Numbered from the stretch's first letter, positions 25,547-36,518 are shown. The stretch is DNA of 64,000 nt from Bacteroidales bacterium (GCA_021108035.1 JAIORQ010000052.1:168782-232781); one strand, 5' to 3'. The notes: generated from the letters alone by a model not told the origin. Numbers and translations are program-made.

Positions 25547-25699
25547 AATAGATATTTTTTTATGATTAAATACAAACTAAATTAAGCGAAACATTAATAA
25601 ATATATAAGGACATTAATAAAATGATCAATTCCCCTGTAAAATTACAGAACCAAAAAATATGGTTTACCAATTCCTTAATAAAATTTCAAATATTTTTT

Positions 25700-26845
25700 C
25701 TACTCAATTTTTATTTCAAAAAGTTTTTCCGAAGAAGCATCATTGTAATCATCACTTATTAAAATATAATATTCGATTCCCGCTTCAACATCAAATTCTT
25801 TAGGAAATTCCGACCAACCGCTGTAATCTTTGAGTTTATTTGTTTCGGTCGAATCAATAACAAAAAGTTTAAGCATCGGTTTTATACCTGCAAAATCTTT
25901 TACTGAAAATTTCAATTTATTTCCTTCTTTAATATTTATTTTATAATAATCATTATCACCTTTCGGGAAAATCATTAATTTAACAGTATCACCTCTTTGT
26001 ACGGCTTTTGCATCTGCAAAATTATCATTAGGCTCACCTTTGTCTGTTTCTTCAACAAATTCAAATTTCATTTTAAAAGGTATTTCCGAACAGGCATCAT
26101 TATAATCATCAATTAAAACAATATAATATTCACCTGCTTTGGGAATAAAACAAGCATCCGGTAATTTATGCCACCCTCTTATATCTTTTGTTTTGGGGTC
26201 TGACCACTCATCAAACACAAGATATTTCACCTCAGGGACAATTCCGTCCGGAACATCTTTAGTCATAATTTTAAGATAACCTTGTTTTTCGGCTTTAAAT
26301 TTAAACCAATCATTATCTTTTAAAGGATAAATTGCCGGAGTAATATCACTGCCGCTTGTTATTTCTTTTGCTTCTTCCGGAGAATCGTTAAATTCATTAC
26401 TGTCAAATTCTTTTACAAATTCAATTTTAATTGAAATTTCCTGCTCTGATTCAGCATCATTGTAATCATCAATAATTGCAAGGTAATAAGTTCCCGGTTC
26501 TCTCACATGCAGTGCAGCAGGAATTTTTCGCCAGCCTTGCAGTTCTTTATCTTTACGTCCTTCCCATTCCTGAAATAATGCAAAACGTACTTCCGGCACA
26601 ATTCCTTCAGGTATTTGATTTGCCTGTACTTTCAAATATCCTTGCTCCGGAACTTCAACTTTTAACCAGTCTGTATCGCCTTTCGGACTTATTGACAAAC
26701 TAAACGTTGTGCCGAATTCAACAGCATTTGCCTGCTCAATACTGTTGTTTGGTTCTTCTTCTCCGTCACTGCCTCCGCTGCCTCCGCAAGAGATAATAAT
26801 TGACAGAAATGATAATAAAATAATAGAAATGATAAAATTTTTCAT
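25700..26845 (-). CDS. Lipoprotein with three PPC-like beta-sandwich repeats
   Basis: The product is 381 residues. The lipobox is LLSFLSIIISCGG (cysteine at residue 20), followed by a GGSGGSDG linker. Three repeats of about 115 residues follow, each with EPNNS/EFNDS/EPNDN-x-x-A, G-x-x-x-x-x-x-I-x-P-x-x-D-x-DW(Y)-x-K, a G-YLK strand, and an ending YY(LI)-x-I-x-DDYNDA-x-SE. This is the bacterial pre-peptidase C-terminal (PPC) pattern. PPC modules usually bind polysaccharide or aid secretion of proteases; here they stand alone on a lipoprotein. Acidic loops (DDYNDA) suggest calcium binding. Confidence 0.8.
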   Translation of the reverse strand: MKNFIISIILLSFLSIIISCGGSGGSDGEEEPNNSIEQANAVEFGTTFSLSISPKGDTDWLKVEVPEQGYLKVQANQIPEGIVPEVRFALFQEWEGRKDKELQGWRKIPAALHVREPGTYYLAIIDDYNDAESEQEISIKIEFVKEFDSNEFNDSPEEAKEITSGSDITPAIYPLKDNDWFKFKAEKQGYLKIMTKDVPDGIVPEVKYLVFDEWSDPKTKDIRGWHKLPDACFIPKAGEYYIVLIDDYNDACSEIPFKMKFEFVEETDKGEPNDNFADAKAVQRGDTVKLMIFPKGDNDYYKINIKEGNKLKFSVKDFAGIKPMLKLFVIDSTETNKLKDYSGWSEFPKEFDVEAGIEYYILISDDYNDASSEKLFEIKIE

Positions 26846-26940
26846 TTTTTTGTTTTTAAGTTTAAAAAAATAATTTCAATCGCAAAGTAAAAAATATACT
26901 TCTGAAAAAATAATTTTTACAAATAAATTTGAAAAAAAAA

Positions 26941-27177
26941 TTATTTTGTAATAAAAAATTTAAAAATAATATAATAAACACTAAAACCGGAAAGGACTAC
27001 TAATCCTGTCCAACTCAGAATTTTAAGCCAAATTTTCGGTTGTGCCTTTTTTGGAACATTTGCAGCCGTAACAGCCTTATAATTCATAAATCCTAAGACA
27101 GGAGCTGTTAAAAACGACAAGGTAGTTGCCGGATCAACTAAAAAACACATATATCTTTTGAAAAAAAATTCAATCAA
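26941..27177 (-). CDS. Small membrane protein resembling the C-terminus of an Nramp-type metal transporter
   Basis: The product is 78 residues with two hydrophobic helices. The motif VDPATTLSFLTAPVLGFMNYKAV resembles the last helices of Nramp/MntH divalent-metal transporters (DLATTLSF-x-TAP), and the loop ends W-x-x-x-L-SWTGLVVLSGF. A full Nramp is ~400 residues, so this is either a detached fragment that kept an ATG or a small protein derived from one. No remainder of the transporter is found next to it. Confidence 0.5.
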   Translation of the reverse strand: MIEFFFKRYMCFLVDPATTLSFLTAPVLGFMNYKAVTAANVPKKAQPKIWLKILSWTGLVVLSGFSVYYIIFKFFITK

Positions 27178-27240
27178 AATTATAAAAAGAACAAAAAAAG
27201 CAATATAATTATGGAATAGTAAAATGTAAAAATTAGGTTC

Positions 27241-28491
27241 CTAATTCCCGAATCTCGGATTAACTACATTATTATATATTGAACCAAATGTATAGGATAA
27301 ACCGGCAGACATCCAATAACTGTAATCTGTTGCAACTTGTTGTTGTCTTAATAGTATTTCTTCATAAGAAGCACCTTCTTTTTTTAAATTTAATTGATTA
27401 CGAATAAGTGAACCACCTCCTGACAGTTGTAAAGAAAGCCCTTTTATTATTCTGATTTCCAGTGTTGTTCTTATATCAATATTGTATTTTGAAAAATCAT
27501 GCATAAAACTTGTTCCGCTTACAGTTGTATTAATCGAACCCCATTTTTTATTTATTTTGTATGCTGTTGCCAGTTTTCCTATTCCGAGATGTTCTATTGT
27601 TTTATCATAAATTGTAGTATCAGTATAATCTGCATATTTATAACCTGATGTAATACGAAAAGTAAGCTGTTTTACTGATGATTGTGAATAGGGAAAAACA
27701 TTGTATTCTATTGCAGGGTAAATATTTGAGTAAAAATCATAATTCCCGTATGTTGAGCTTCCTGCATTGAATTCTCCACCTACAGACCAATGTTCATTTA
27801 TACTTTTAACAACTGACGCTTTCCCGAAGTATGAGCGATTTATTGTAATATAAGTTTCATTCTCATCAATAACAAACTTTGATTCAGAAAAATTATTCCT
27901 TGCTCTAAAAATAAGTTTCCATTCAGGTGTTATTCTTTCAGCACTTAAACTTGACCAAAGATAAAAATTTGAATAACTGCTTTCACCTCTTAACCATGTT
28001 TGTGAGTTTAATTTAAAAACCCAACTGTTCCACTTATCTGTTACAATATCAGAATTCTCACTATTGTTGTCAATATAATTTATATCCAAATATTTTGCAA
28101 GTTCAGTATGAGAAGCATATTGAATTAAACCTAATTTTATAAACTTAACTTGCTTTTCTCTTATTTCATCAGCAGTATTGTCAGCCATACTTACAAAGGA
28201 TAAGGTATCATTTTTATTAATGAATTTTTGTTGTCCGATAAAAATAAAACTGTATTCCTTTCCTCCATTTCCGGCATTCTGACGAGTTGACAGAATATGA
28301 ACTTGTGCTTCTTTTGAATCTCTTACAAAATTAACGAATGTAATTTCCCTTTTAATAAAATCTAAATCACAAAAATTGCAATTAACAAATATTTTTAAAG
28401 CATCTTTTCTGATATTTTGTTCTGTTTGAGCATAATTTATATTTGGTAAAACAGAAAATATTATAAACAGACAAATTATTTTTTTCATCAT
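27241..28491 (-). CDS. Outer-membrane beta-barrel protein with N-terminal periplasmic domain
   Basis: The product is 416 residues with a signal peptide (MMKKIICLFIIFSVLPNINYAQ). Residues ~25-130 form a small globular domain with two cysteines (FVNCNFCDLDFIKREI) that could hold metal or a disulfide. The rest is a barrel with long alternating strands (SWVFKLNSQTWLRGESSYSNF, LTFRITSGYKYAD) and ends GLSYTFGSIYNNVVNPRFGN. It resembles DUF481-like or generic barrels; the substrate is unknown. Confidence 0.75.
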   Translation of the reverse strand: MMKKIICLFIIFSVLPNINYAQTEQNIRKDALKIFVNCNFCDLDFIKREITFVNFVRDSKEAQVHILSTRQNAGNGGKEYSFIFIGQQKFINKNDTLSFVSMADNTADEIREKQVKFIKLGLIQYASHTELAKYLDINYIDNNSENSDIVTDKWNSWVFKLNSQTWLRGESSYSNFYLWSSLSAERITPEWKLIFRARNNFSESKFVIDENETYITINRSYFGKASVVKSINEHWSVGGEFNAGSSTYGNYDFYSNIYPAIEYNVFPYSQSSVKQLTFRITSGYKYADYTDTTIYDKTIEHLGIGKLATAYKINKKWGSINTTVSGTSFMHDFSKYNIDIRTTLEIRIIKGLSLQLSGGGSLIRNQLNLKKEGASYEEILLRQQQVATDYSYWMSAGLSYTFGSIYNNVVNPRFGN

Positions 28492-28730
28492 TGTATTTCA
28501 ATAATTTTATGTGCTTTATTAAATTTTACTTTTTTAAACCCCTTATGAGATTATGAACTTGTTTACTAACAGGAATTAAAGTCGTATAATTTTTACTAAT
28601 ATTTAATTGATAACATTTTATAACTGATTATATTGTATAAAAACAATGAAATTAAAAAATATTTCATCATTCTGTTATTTTTTTGTAACTTGTATAAATT
28701 TTAATCGTCTTATATATTAAACTCCGGAAC

Positions 28731-28952
28731 ATGAAAAATTTAATTCTTATTATTTCTATATTGATTATCATTCCGATATCAGGCAGCGAATCAGAGAACA
28801 AAGGTTGTCATTCCGAAAAATCTGATACTTCAAAAAATGACAATAAGGATAAAAAAGAAAATTCCGAATTAAAACAAGAATTTAAAGATAAAAAGGCATC
28901 AGCAGGTTCCTCATCTGAAATATATTGCTATCCGTACATTAGTGTTGAATAG
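28731..28952 (+). CDS. Small exported charged peptide, hypothetical
   Basis: The product is 73 residues. A hydrophobic N-terminus (MKNLILIISILIIIPISG) works as a signal or anchor, and the rest is almost all K, E, D and S with two cysteines. It stands alone between an outer-membrane gene and the macroglobulin gene. Coding potential is uncertain because the sequence is simple, but start and signal-like segment are plausible. Confidence 0.45.
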   Translation: MKNLILIISILIIIPISGSESENKGCHSEKSDTSKNDNKDKKENSELKQEFKDKKASAGSSSEIYCYPYISVE

Positions 28953-29049
28953 ACTTTACACATATTCAATATAATACTTCTTAATATTTTTATGGAAATA
29001 AATAAGTTTTCTTATCTTTATATAATAAAACATTTAAAATTATTATATT

Positions 29050-32000
29050 ATGAAGACTAAACTGTTAGTATTACCTCTAATACTTATATTACTTACATTT
29101 ACAACAAATTTAACAGCACAAAACATGAAATTTTATAAGGAAAAATGGGAGCAAATCGATTCCCTTGATAAAAAAGGATTGCCGAAATCTGCTCTTGAAG
29201 TTGTTGATAAGATTTATAAACATGCAAAGTCAGAAAAAAACTCAGAGCAAGTTTTAAAATCTTTTATTTATATTTTGAAATATAAAAACTCAATTGAAGA
29301 AAATGCTTTTGAGAGATTATGTTTTGAAATGGATTCAACAGCACAGAAAGCTGCTTTCCCTGATAATGCCATAATGCACACCATGTTGGCTGATATGTAT
29401 TGGTGGTATTATCAAAATAACAGATGGAAATTTTACGAAAGAACTAACACGGTAAATTTTAGTAATAACGATATGCAAACATGGACATTGGATTTTCTTG
29501 TCCATAAAATCATTAAGGCATATAATGAATCATTATCAGATAAAGCCGGCTTACAAAAAATTCCTGTTACTGATTATAAAGAACTTATCGAAACAGGTAC
29601 AAAACCAAAAAATCTGCGGCCTACACTATATGATTTTCTTGCACATAAAGCAATTGACTTCTTTTCAAATACAGAAATATCTTTAACAAAGCCTGCCGAC
29701 AATTATGAACTGACAGAAGATTTTTATTTTAATAAAGTTGACGAATTCATAAAGAAAGATATTGAATCATCTGACTCACTTTCTCTGCATTTTCATGCCG
29801 AATGTATATTGCAGGATTTGTTAAAATACAGAATGCAAATACAAAAAGAAGAAGATGCTTTAATTGATGCTGATCTCAAAAGATTAAGATTTGCATACGC
29901 ACATTCTGTTCATAATAATAAAGAACAACTTTATCTTCAATCACTGAAGAAACTTGAAAAGAAATATTCCGATAATCCGTTTTCTGCTGAAATCTCACTT
30001 GAAATTGCTCGGTATTATAATATTCTGTCAAGCAAATACAAACCTCTTGAAAAAGAAACAGAAAAATATAAGAATTATAAAGTTACTGCACATAATATTT
30101 GCAAATCTGTAATTGAAAAATACCCGAAAACTAATGCTGCCGAACATTGTAAATCACTAATGTACAATATTGAACATCATAATTTAAGTTTTACGATTGA
30201 AAATGTTGTTCCTGCGCTTAAAAAATTCTCAACACGTGTCAGTTATCGCAATATTGACAAGCTGTATATAAGGGTTGCAAAGATTGATAAAAAGAAATAT
30301 GAAAAGTTTACAGAAAAATTATACGGTGAGAAATTATATGATAAAATATTTGAAAATGCATTAAAAATCCATGAAATTAATAAAGACTTGCCGAAAGATG
30401 ATGACTTTAATTCTCATTCTGCAGAGTTGATTTTAAATGAAATTAATGATCCCGGCTTTTATATATTATTTATTTCTAATAATGAGAATTATACTTATAA
30501 AAAAGGATTAGCATCATATAAAACTTTTACTGTTTCAAATATTAGTTACACAAGACAAATTTTATATGACGGTTCATACAGATATTTTGTAGCAGACAGG
30601 AATACGGGAGAACCTCTAAAGGGAGTATCTTGTCAACTTTGGAACTCAAAATATAATTATTCGCTCAGAAAATATGTAAGAGTTAACAAAGCAACATATT
30701 ATACAGATGAAAACGGTTTTATTACCGTAAAATCTATAAAAAACAAAAATTACTCGTATTGGTATATTGACTTTAAAAAAGATAATGATTTTCTGACTAC
30801 TGCAAATTCAATTTATTTATATAAAAGAGATCATACCAAATATAAATCTTATAAAACCCACTTTTTCACAGACAGAGCAATCTTTCGGCCCGGTCAAACT
30901 GTTCATTTTAAAGGAATCACAATTAATACAGATGGTGAAACAAATGAAATCGTCAAAAATCACAACACAACAGTTTATTTATATGACGTCAATAGTCAAA
31001 AAGTATCGGAATTAAAAGTTAAAACAAATGAATACGGTACTTTCAGCGGATCTTTTGAAATTCCTATCGGTTTGTTGAACGGTCAATTTTATATAACCGG
31101 CGGAAACGGAACACATTATTTCTCTGTAGAAGAATATAAACGTCCGAAATTTGAAGTTGAAATGCTGCCTTTTACAGGTAATTATATATTAAAAGATGAA
31201 GTTGAAGTTGAAGGAAAAGCTGTAAGTTTTTCAGGGGCACCAATTTCAGAAGGAGAAGTTACCTACAGAATTATCAGAACACCGAAATGGAGAGGTTGGT
31301 GGTATTGGAGTTTCCCGAGCCAATCAACTGAAATCAAGAACGGAAAGTTAGTAACGGATGACAACGGTAAATTCAAAATAAAATTTGATGCACTGCCGGA
31401 TCTTTCCATGCCCGAAAACGAATTCACCTATTTCAGATATCAAATTAAAGTTGATGTTACCGATCTTAACGGAGAAACACAAAGCACCTCAAGCGGTATT
31501 AATATAGGTTACAGAGCATTACAAGTAAGCTTGCCCTTGTCGGGAATGATTAATAAAGATGCGAAAGAGCTAAATAAGAAACATAAGTTTGAATATGATA
31601 TTTATACTCAAAACTTAAACGGAGAATTAATTGAAGCAAAGGGTGAAATAAAAATTTATAAGCTGAAAGATAATCCTCAAACATTCAGAACTAAGCAATG
31701 GAACAGAACAGATAAAAAATTATATACAAAAGAAGAATGGTATAAACAACTTCCGGGTAACTTTTTTGATAATGAGAATGAACAAAAAGAACTTGAAAAA
31801 GAAGAACAAGTTTTCATGACAAAATTCAATACAAAAGATAATAAGAAGTTAAATCTCTCATCAATTAAAAGTTACGATCCGGGATATTATGTTGTAGAGA
31901 TCACTTCAAAAGATGCATTTGATAATGATGTCAGCAACAAACACTTTTTTACGGTATATTCTCATAAAAGCAAAAAAATGCCGACAAAATTGACAAATAT

Positions 32001-35000
32001 TTTTATACCTGTGAAAACAACTTGTGAACCGGGTGAAGAAGCTGTTATACTCGTTGGTACAAGTTTACAAAACGTAAAAATGATATATCAAATTGAACAT
32101 AAAGGTAAGATTGTTTCAACTAAATTCTTAAACTTAAATGATGAACAAAAATTAATTAAAATTCCGGTTGAAGAAAAACACAGAGGTAATTTTGCCGTTC
32201 ATTTTATATTTATTAAAGATAACAGAGTTTACAATCAAAGCCAAGTTATTTATGTACCCTACTCCAATAAAAAATTGGATATAGAATTTATGACTTTCAG
32301 AGACAAGTTATATCCGGGGCAAAAAGAAGAATGGAAAATTAAGATCAAAGGCCCAAAAGGAGAAAAAGTTGCTGCTGAAATGTTGGCAACTCTATATGAT
32401 GCCTCTCTTGATCAATTTAAGCCTAATTATTGGAATTTTAATATTTATAACTCATATTATGCAAATTGTTCATGGTCAACGGGAACTTTTACAACATCAA
32501 ATTCAACATTATTAAAAAGCAATATTGATAAATCCCATTATGTATATGCTTTAACTTACGATTATTTCAATTGGTTCGGTTTCAGTTATTACAGTTATTA
32601 CAGAGGTTTTTACGGTGGTGTTGATTATATGGAAGACGGAGAAACCGGAGTTGTAACAGTCACGAAAACTTCAAATAATCGCAGAACAAAATATAAGAAC
32701 GGAAAAAGTAAGCAAGAACCCGGTTTGGCAGAAGAAGAATTAACCGAAGAATGTGATGATGATGAAAGAACAATTTCTGATAAAACCAAAGCCGATGAAG
32801 TGCAGAAAGAATTTAAAAGAAAAGAAAAAACAAAAACTGAAGATTTTTCAAATGTTAAAGTCAGAACCAACTTTAATGAAACAGCATTCTTTTACCCGCA
32901 TTTGGAAACCAATGAAAACGGAGAAGTAATAATAAGTTTTACAATTCCGGAATCATTGACCAAATGGAAAATGATGGGATTTGCAACAACTACGGATTTA
33001 AAATACGGGTTTATAAATGAAGAACTTATAACACAAAAAGATTTAATGTTGATGCCTAATCCTCCGCGTTTTTTCCGTGAAAACGATAAGATCACTTTTC
33101 CTGTTAAGATCAGTAATATTTCTAAAGAAGATCTCAACGGACAAGTTATGCTTGAGTTTTTTGATGCAATAACAATGAAACCGATTACCGGTATCTTTGT
33201 AAAAGGGGAAAATCAACAAAAAGGATTCTCAGTAAAATCAGGCGGTAACAGTTTGGTTTCATGGAAACTTGATATACCTGAAGGTATAGGAGCAATTACA
33301 TACAAAGTGGTTGCAAAATCCGGAAAATTTTCGGACGGTGAGCAAAAACCTTTACCGGTTCTTACAAACCGCATGCTTGTAACAGAATCATTACCATTGC
33401 CTATAAGAGGCAAAGAAGTTAAAACCTTTAAGTTTGAAAAACTGATCAATTCAGGAAGTTCAAGTTCAATAAGACATCATAAACTGACACTTGAATTTAC
33501 CTCAAACCCTGCTTGGTATGCTGTACAAGCATTACCCTATTTAATGGAATATCCGTATGAATGTACTGAGCAAACTTTCAGCAGATTTTATGCCAACAGT
33601 ATTGCATCACACATTGCAAATTCAAATCCGAAAATAAAACGTGTATTTGATTCTTGGAAAGCAACAGATGCAGGTGCTTTGATTTCTAATTTGGAAAAAA
33701 ATCAGGAATTGAAAGCAGTTTTATTGGAAGAAACACCATGGGTTTTAAACGGTAAAAATGAAACCGAACGTAAGAAACGTGTAGGTTTATTGTTTGATCT
33801 GAACAAGATGGCAAATGAACTTCACAGAGCTTTAAAAAAGATACAAAAAGCACAAAAAGCAAACGGTGCATGGCCTTGGTTCAACGGAATGCCTGAGAGC
33901 AGATATATCACTCAACATATTGTTACAGGAATGGGACATTTAGATAAGTTGGGCGTAGAATCTGTCAGACAAGATGATAAAACTTGGAATATGCTTAAAA
34001 AAGCAGTAGGATATCTAGACAAAAGAATTAAAGAAGATTATGATTGGTTGAAAAAGCATTATACTAAAAAGGAATTGGCAGAAAATCATTTAAGTTATGT
34101 CGCTATTCAATATCTTTACGGAAGAAGTTATTTTACAGATCTTCCGATACCAAGCAGAACCAAAGAAGCATTTGATTATTACAAAGGGCAATCAGAAAAA
34201 TATTGGTTGTCGCAAAGTAAATACATGCAAGGAATGATTGCTCTCGCTTTATTCAGATATGACAGTAAAACAGTACCTGCCGATATTGTTAAATCATTAA
34301 AAGAGAACTCAACAGATCATGAAGAAATGGGCATGTATTGGATTGATAATGTTGGCGGTTGGTATTGGTATCAAGCTCCGATAGAACAGCAAGCCTTAAT
34401 GATTGAAGTTTTTGATGAAGTTGCAAATGACCAAAAATCTGTAAATAATATGAAAATTTGGTTATTGAAACAAAAACAAACCCAAGATTGGAAAACAACC
34501 AAAGCCACAACAGAAGCCGTGTATGCACTGTTAAAGCAAGGAACTGATTGGTTGGCAAGCGATAAATTGGTTGAAATTAAAATGGATAATAAGATAATTG
34601 ATCCTACGAAAATGGACAATGTTAAAGTAGAAGCAGGAACAGGTTATTTTAAAACTTCTTGGAGCGGCGGTGAAATAAAACCTGCAATGGGTAATATAAC
34701 AGTTACTAAAGAAGATGAAGGCGTTTCATGGGGAGCTTTATACTGGCAATATTTTGAAGATTTGGATAAAATAACACCTCACGAAACACCGCTTAAATTG
34801 AAAAAGCAATTATTCATTGAGCGTTTAACCGAAAGAGGAAAAGTTATAGAACCAATATCTGATGATGCAAAATTGAAGATCGGAGATAAAGTAATCGTAA
34901 GAATAGAATTACGAGTTGACCGCAGAATGGAATATATCCATATGAAAGACATGCGAGCATCCGGTTTTGAACCAATTAACATAATCTCAAGATACAGGTG

Positions 35001-35211
35001 GCAAGACGGTCTGGGTTATTACGAAACCACCAAAGATGCATCAACAAATTTCTTTATGGAAGCATTGCCTAAAGGAACATATGTATTTGAATATCCTTTG
35101 AGAGTAACACATGAAGGTAACTTCTCAAACGGCATTACAACCATTCAGTGCATGTATGCTCCGGAGTTTACTTCTCATTCGGAAGGTATTAGGGTGGATG
35201 TAATGAAATAG
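29050..35211 (+). CDS. Bacterial alpha-2-macroglobulin family protein
   Basis: The product is 2053 residues with a signal peptide (MKTKLLVLPLILILLTFTTNLTAQ). After an N-terminal helical region come macroglobulin domains; FFTDRAIFRPGQTVHFKGI near residue 620 is the family MG signature. The bait/alpha-2-macroglobulin block FFYPHLETNENGEVIISFTIPESLTKWKMMG lies near residue 1290. The thioester motif is CTEQ with cysteine at residue 1505 and glutamine at 1508, inside MEYPYECTEQTFSRFY, followed by the alpha-helical thioester domain and a C-terminal receptor-like domain. No lipobox is seen, so it is probably periplasmic or secreted rather than a lipoprotein. The family traps proteases and is often paired with PbpC, which is not present here. 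Length is at the upper end for bacteria but usual in Bacteroidota. Confidence 0.93.
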   Translation: MKTKLLVLPLILILLTFTTNLTAQNMKFYKEKWEQIDSLDKKGLPKSALEVVDKIYKHAKSEKNSEQVLKSFIYILKYKNSIEENAFERLCFEMDSTAQKAAFPDNAIMHTMLADMYWWYYQNNRWKFYERTNTVNFSNNDMQTWTLDFLVHKIIKAYNESLSDKAGLQKIPVTDYKELIETGTKPKNLRPTLYDFLAHKAIDFFSNTEISLTKPADNYELTEDFYFNKVDEFIKKDIESSDSLSLHFHAECILQDLLKYRMQIQKEEDALIDADLKRLRFAYAHSVHNNKEQLYLQSLKKLEKKYSDNPFSAEISLEIARYYNILSSKYKPLEKETEKYKNYKVTAHNICKSVIEKYPKTNAAEHCKSLMYNIEHHNLSFTIENVVPALKKFSTRVSYRNIDKLYIRVAKIDKKKYEKFTEKLYGEKLYDKIFENALKIHEINKDLPKDDDFNSHSAELILNEINDPGFYILFISNNENYTYKKGLASYKTFTVSNISYTRQILYDGSYRYFVADRNTGEPLKGVSCQLWNSKYNYSLRKYVRVNKATYYTDENGFITVKSIKNKNYSYWYIDFKKDNDFLTTANSIYLYKRDHTKYKSYKTHFFTDRAIFRPGQTVHFKGITINTDGETNEIVKNHNTTVYLYDVNSQKVSELKVKTNEYGTFSGSFEIPIGLLNGQFYITGGNGTHYFSVEEYKRPKFEVEMLPFTGNYILKDEVEVEGKAVSFSGAPISEGEVTYRIIRTPKWRGWWYWSFPSQSTEIKNGKLVTDDNGKFKIKFDALPDLSMPENEFTYFRYQIKVDVTDLNGETQSTSSGINIGYRALQVSLPLSGMINKDAKELNKKHKFEYDIYTQNLNGELIEAKGEIKIYKLKDNPQTFRTKQWNRTDKKLYTKEEWYKQLPGNFFDNENEQKELEKEEQVFMTKFNTKDNKKLNLSSIKSYDPGYYVVEITSKDAFDNDVSNKHFFTVYSHKSKKMPTKLTNIFIPVKTTCEPGEEAVILVGTSLQNVKMIYQIEHKGKIVSTKFLNLNDEQKLIKIPVEEKHRGNFAVHFIFIKDNRVYNQSQVIYVPYSNKKLDIEFMTFRDKLYPGQKEEWKIKIKGPKGEKVAAEMLATLYDASLDQFKPNYWNFNIYNSYYANCSWSTGTFTTSNSTLLKSNIDKSHYVYALTYDYFNWFGFSYYSYYRGFYGGVDYMEDGETGVVTVTKTSNNRRTKYKNGKSKQEPGLAEEELTEECDDDERTISDKTKADEVQKEFKRKEKTKTEDFSNVKVRTNFNETAFFYPHLETNENGEVIISFTIPESLTKWKMMGFATTTDLKYGFINEELITQKDLMLMPNPPRFFRENDKITFPVKISNISKEDLNGQVMLEFFDAITMKPITGIFVKGENQQKGFSVKSGGNSLVSWKLDIPEGIGAITYKVVAKSGKFSDGEQKPLPVLTNRMLVTESLPLPIRGKEVKTFKFEKLINSGSSSSIRHHKLTLEFTSNPAWYAVQALPYLMEYPYECTEQTFSRFYANSIASHIANSNPKIKRVFDSWKATDAGALISNLEKNQELKAVLLEETPWVLNGKNETERKKRVGLLFDLNKMANELHRALKKIQKAQKANGAWPWFNGMPESRYITQHIVTGMGHLDKLGVESVRQDDKTWNMLKKAVGYLDKRIKEDYDWLKKHYTKKELAENHLSYVAIQYLYGRSYFTDLPIPSRTKEAFDYYKGQSEKYWLSQSKYMQGMIALALFRYDSKTVPADIVKSLKENSTDHEEMGMYWIDNVGGWYWYQAPIEQQALMIEVFDEVANDQKSVNNMKIWLLKQKQTQDWKTTKATTEAVYALLKQGTDWLASDKLVEIKMDNKIIDPTKMDNVKVEAGTGYFKTSWSGGEIKPAMGNITVTKEDEGVSWGALYWQYFEDLDKITPHETPLKLKKQLFIERLTERGKVIEPISDDAKLKIGDKVIVRIELRVDRRMEYIHMKDMRASGFEPINIISRYRWQDGLGYYETTKDASTNFFMEALPKGTYVFEYPLRVTHEGNFSNGITTIQCMYAPEFTSHSEGIRVDVMK

Positions 35212-35354
35212 AATTTAAAAATTAACCTCTTTTATTTAGGATATTAATTTTTAACAGCTAATAAAAAAAAATATTATTTTTATGGAAATTTACGTAACTT
35301 GTTATCATTATATAAAATTCAGAAAACTATTTTATTAATTTAAATTTTGAAATC

Positions 35355-35774
35355 ATGAAATTACAGAAATTTATTATGCTGACTATTGCTGTGTTTGCCT
35401 TTACATTTATGGGGTACGGACAGGTTGAACCCGGAGAAGCACCTATGTTTGGTAATGTTAGAGGTGTAAAACCCATGATACATGACTTTGGTAAAATTAG
35501 CGAAACTTTAAAATCTTATAGCTTTAAGTTGGAAAATAACGGAAAAAAAGTTATTGATATTGTTGACATTAAAATTCCGGCAAAAATCGCAATAAATGTT
35601 TTAGGTTTTCACATTAAACCCGGAGAAGCAGGTACAATTATTGTAACCGTTGATCCTACTATTATGGATAAAGGCAAATTTTATACTTGGTTTATATTAA
35701 CTACTGAGGAAAAAGAATTAGATCAGGTCATAACAAAAAAAATTAAGTTTACCATACAGGGTGAAGTTATGTAG
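35355..35774 (+). CDS. Secreted DUF1573-like protein
   Basis: The product is 139 residues with a signal peptide (MKLQKFIMLTIAVFAFTFMGYGQ). The mature part has the DUF1573 beta-sandwich pattern: HDFGKISE-x-x-K-x-YSFKLENNGKK, I-x-IVDI-x-IP, then I-x-PGEAG-T-I-x-V-x-x-D and a final F-T-I-QGEV. The CGC motif found in most DUF1573 proteins is missing (KIPAKIAI in its place). It is probably periplasmic; function is unknown. A perfect 24-bp hairpin follows. Confidence 0.75.
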   Translation: MKLQKFIMLTIAVFAFTFMGYGQVEPGEAPMFGNVRGVKPMIHDFGKISETLKSYSFKLENNGKKVIDIVDIKIPAKIAINVLGFHIKPGEAGTIIVTVDPTIMDKGKFYTWFILTTEEKELDQVITKKIKFTIQGEVM

Positions 35775-35800
35775 ATTTTAATTCTTTAATGAAATAAGAT

Positions 35801-35856
35801 CAATAAATATTAAAGCAACCTCTAATAATTAATAGAGGTTGCTTTAATATTTATTG
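35801..35856. terminator. 24-bp perfect hairpin, bidirectional terminator
   Basis: 35801-35824 is exactly complementary to 35833-35856 around an 8-base loop, with core AAAGCAACCTCTA/TAGAGGTTGCTTT. It follows the DUF1573-like gene and precedes the end of the convergent methyltransferase gene. Confidence 0.85.
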
Positions 35857-35918
35857 ATTTTTAGATTTTAATTGTAATAATTTTTCAAAAACCTCATCAA
35901 CTTTGCTTGTAAAATAAA

Positions 35919-36518
35919 TTATTCTTTCTCCATCACAACAAACAAAGCCTTTGGCATTGAAGAGCGTTCACCGTCAAAAACAGAATCTCTGATTGACAGA
36001 ATATTAAATAATTTACCGAAAGAATCATGGATATCATCAGGTGATATTCTTTGCGGACCTTGGCTGCCTTCTTGTTTATGACTGAAACATTTGAGGAAAT
36101 ATATACCGCCGGAATTTATTAAGCTGTAAACATTTTTTACAAAAATTTCTCTTTGTTCAGGCTTAAACACATGAAAACAACCTCTGTCCATAATATAGTC
36201 AAATGTACTTGACAATTTAGTATCTAAAATATCATCTTGAATATAGTTTACTTTCTCATTTAATAATTTTGCTTTTTTAATTGCCTTTTTTGAAACATCA
36301 GTTCCGGTTACAGTAAAACTCATTTCTGACAATGCAGAAGCCTGTGTTCCCGGTCCGGTTCCTAAATCCAAAAATGTACCGCCGGTAATCTTTCTGATTT
36401 CTAATTCATTTTTAATATCATTATCCAAGTGCTTACTGTACCATGGCATGGTCCTATTATCATTGTCAATATAGTATTGTTCCCAATCTTTAATTTTGCT
36501 TGCTTTTTCTTTAGACAT
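35919..36518 (-). CDS. Class I SAM-dependent methyltransferase
   Basis: The product is 199 residues. Motif I is TFLDLGTGPGTQASAL, motif II VTGTDVSKKAI, and a central FDYIMDRGCFHVF block resembles the thiopurine/TehB-like group. It is soluble. The substrate is unknown. It starts close to and divergent from the SUI1 gene, so the 58 bases between the two starts carry both upstream regions. Confidence 0.8.
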   Translation of the reverse strand: MSKEKASKIKDWEQYYIDNDNRTMPWYSKHLDNDIKNELEIRKITGGTFLDLGTGPGTQASALSEMSFTVTGTDVSKKAIKKAKLLNEKVNYIQDDILDTKLSSTFDYIMDRGCFHVFKPEQREIFVKNVYSLINSGGIYFLKCFSHKQEGSQGPQRISPDDIHDSFGKLFNILSIRDSVFDGERSSMPKALFVVMEKE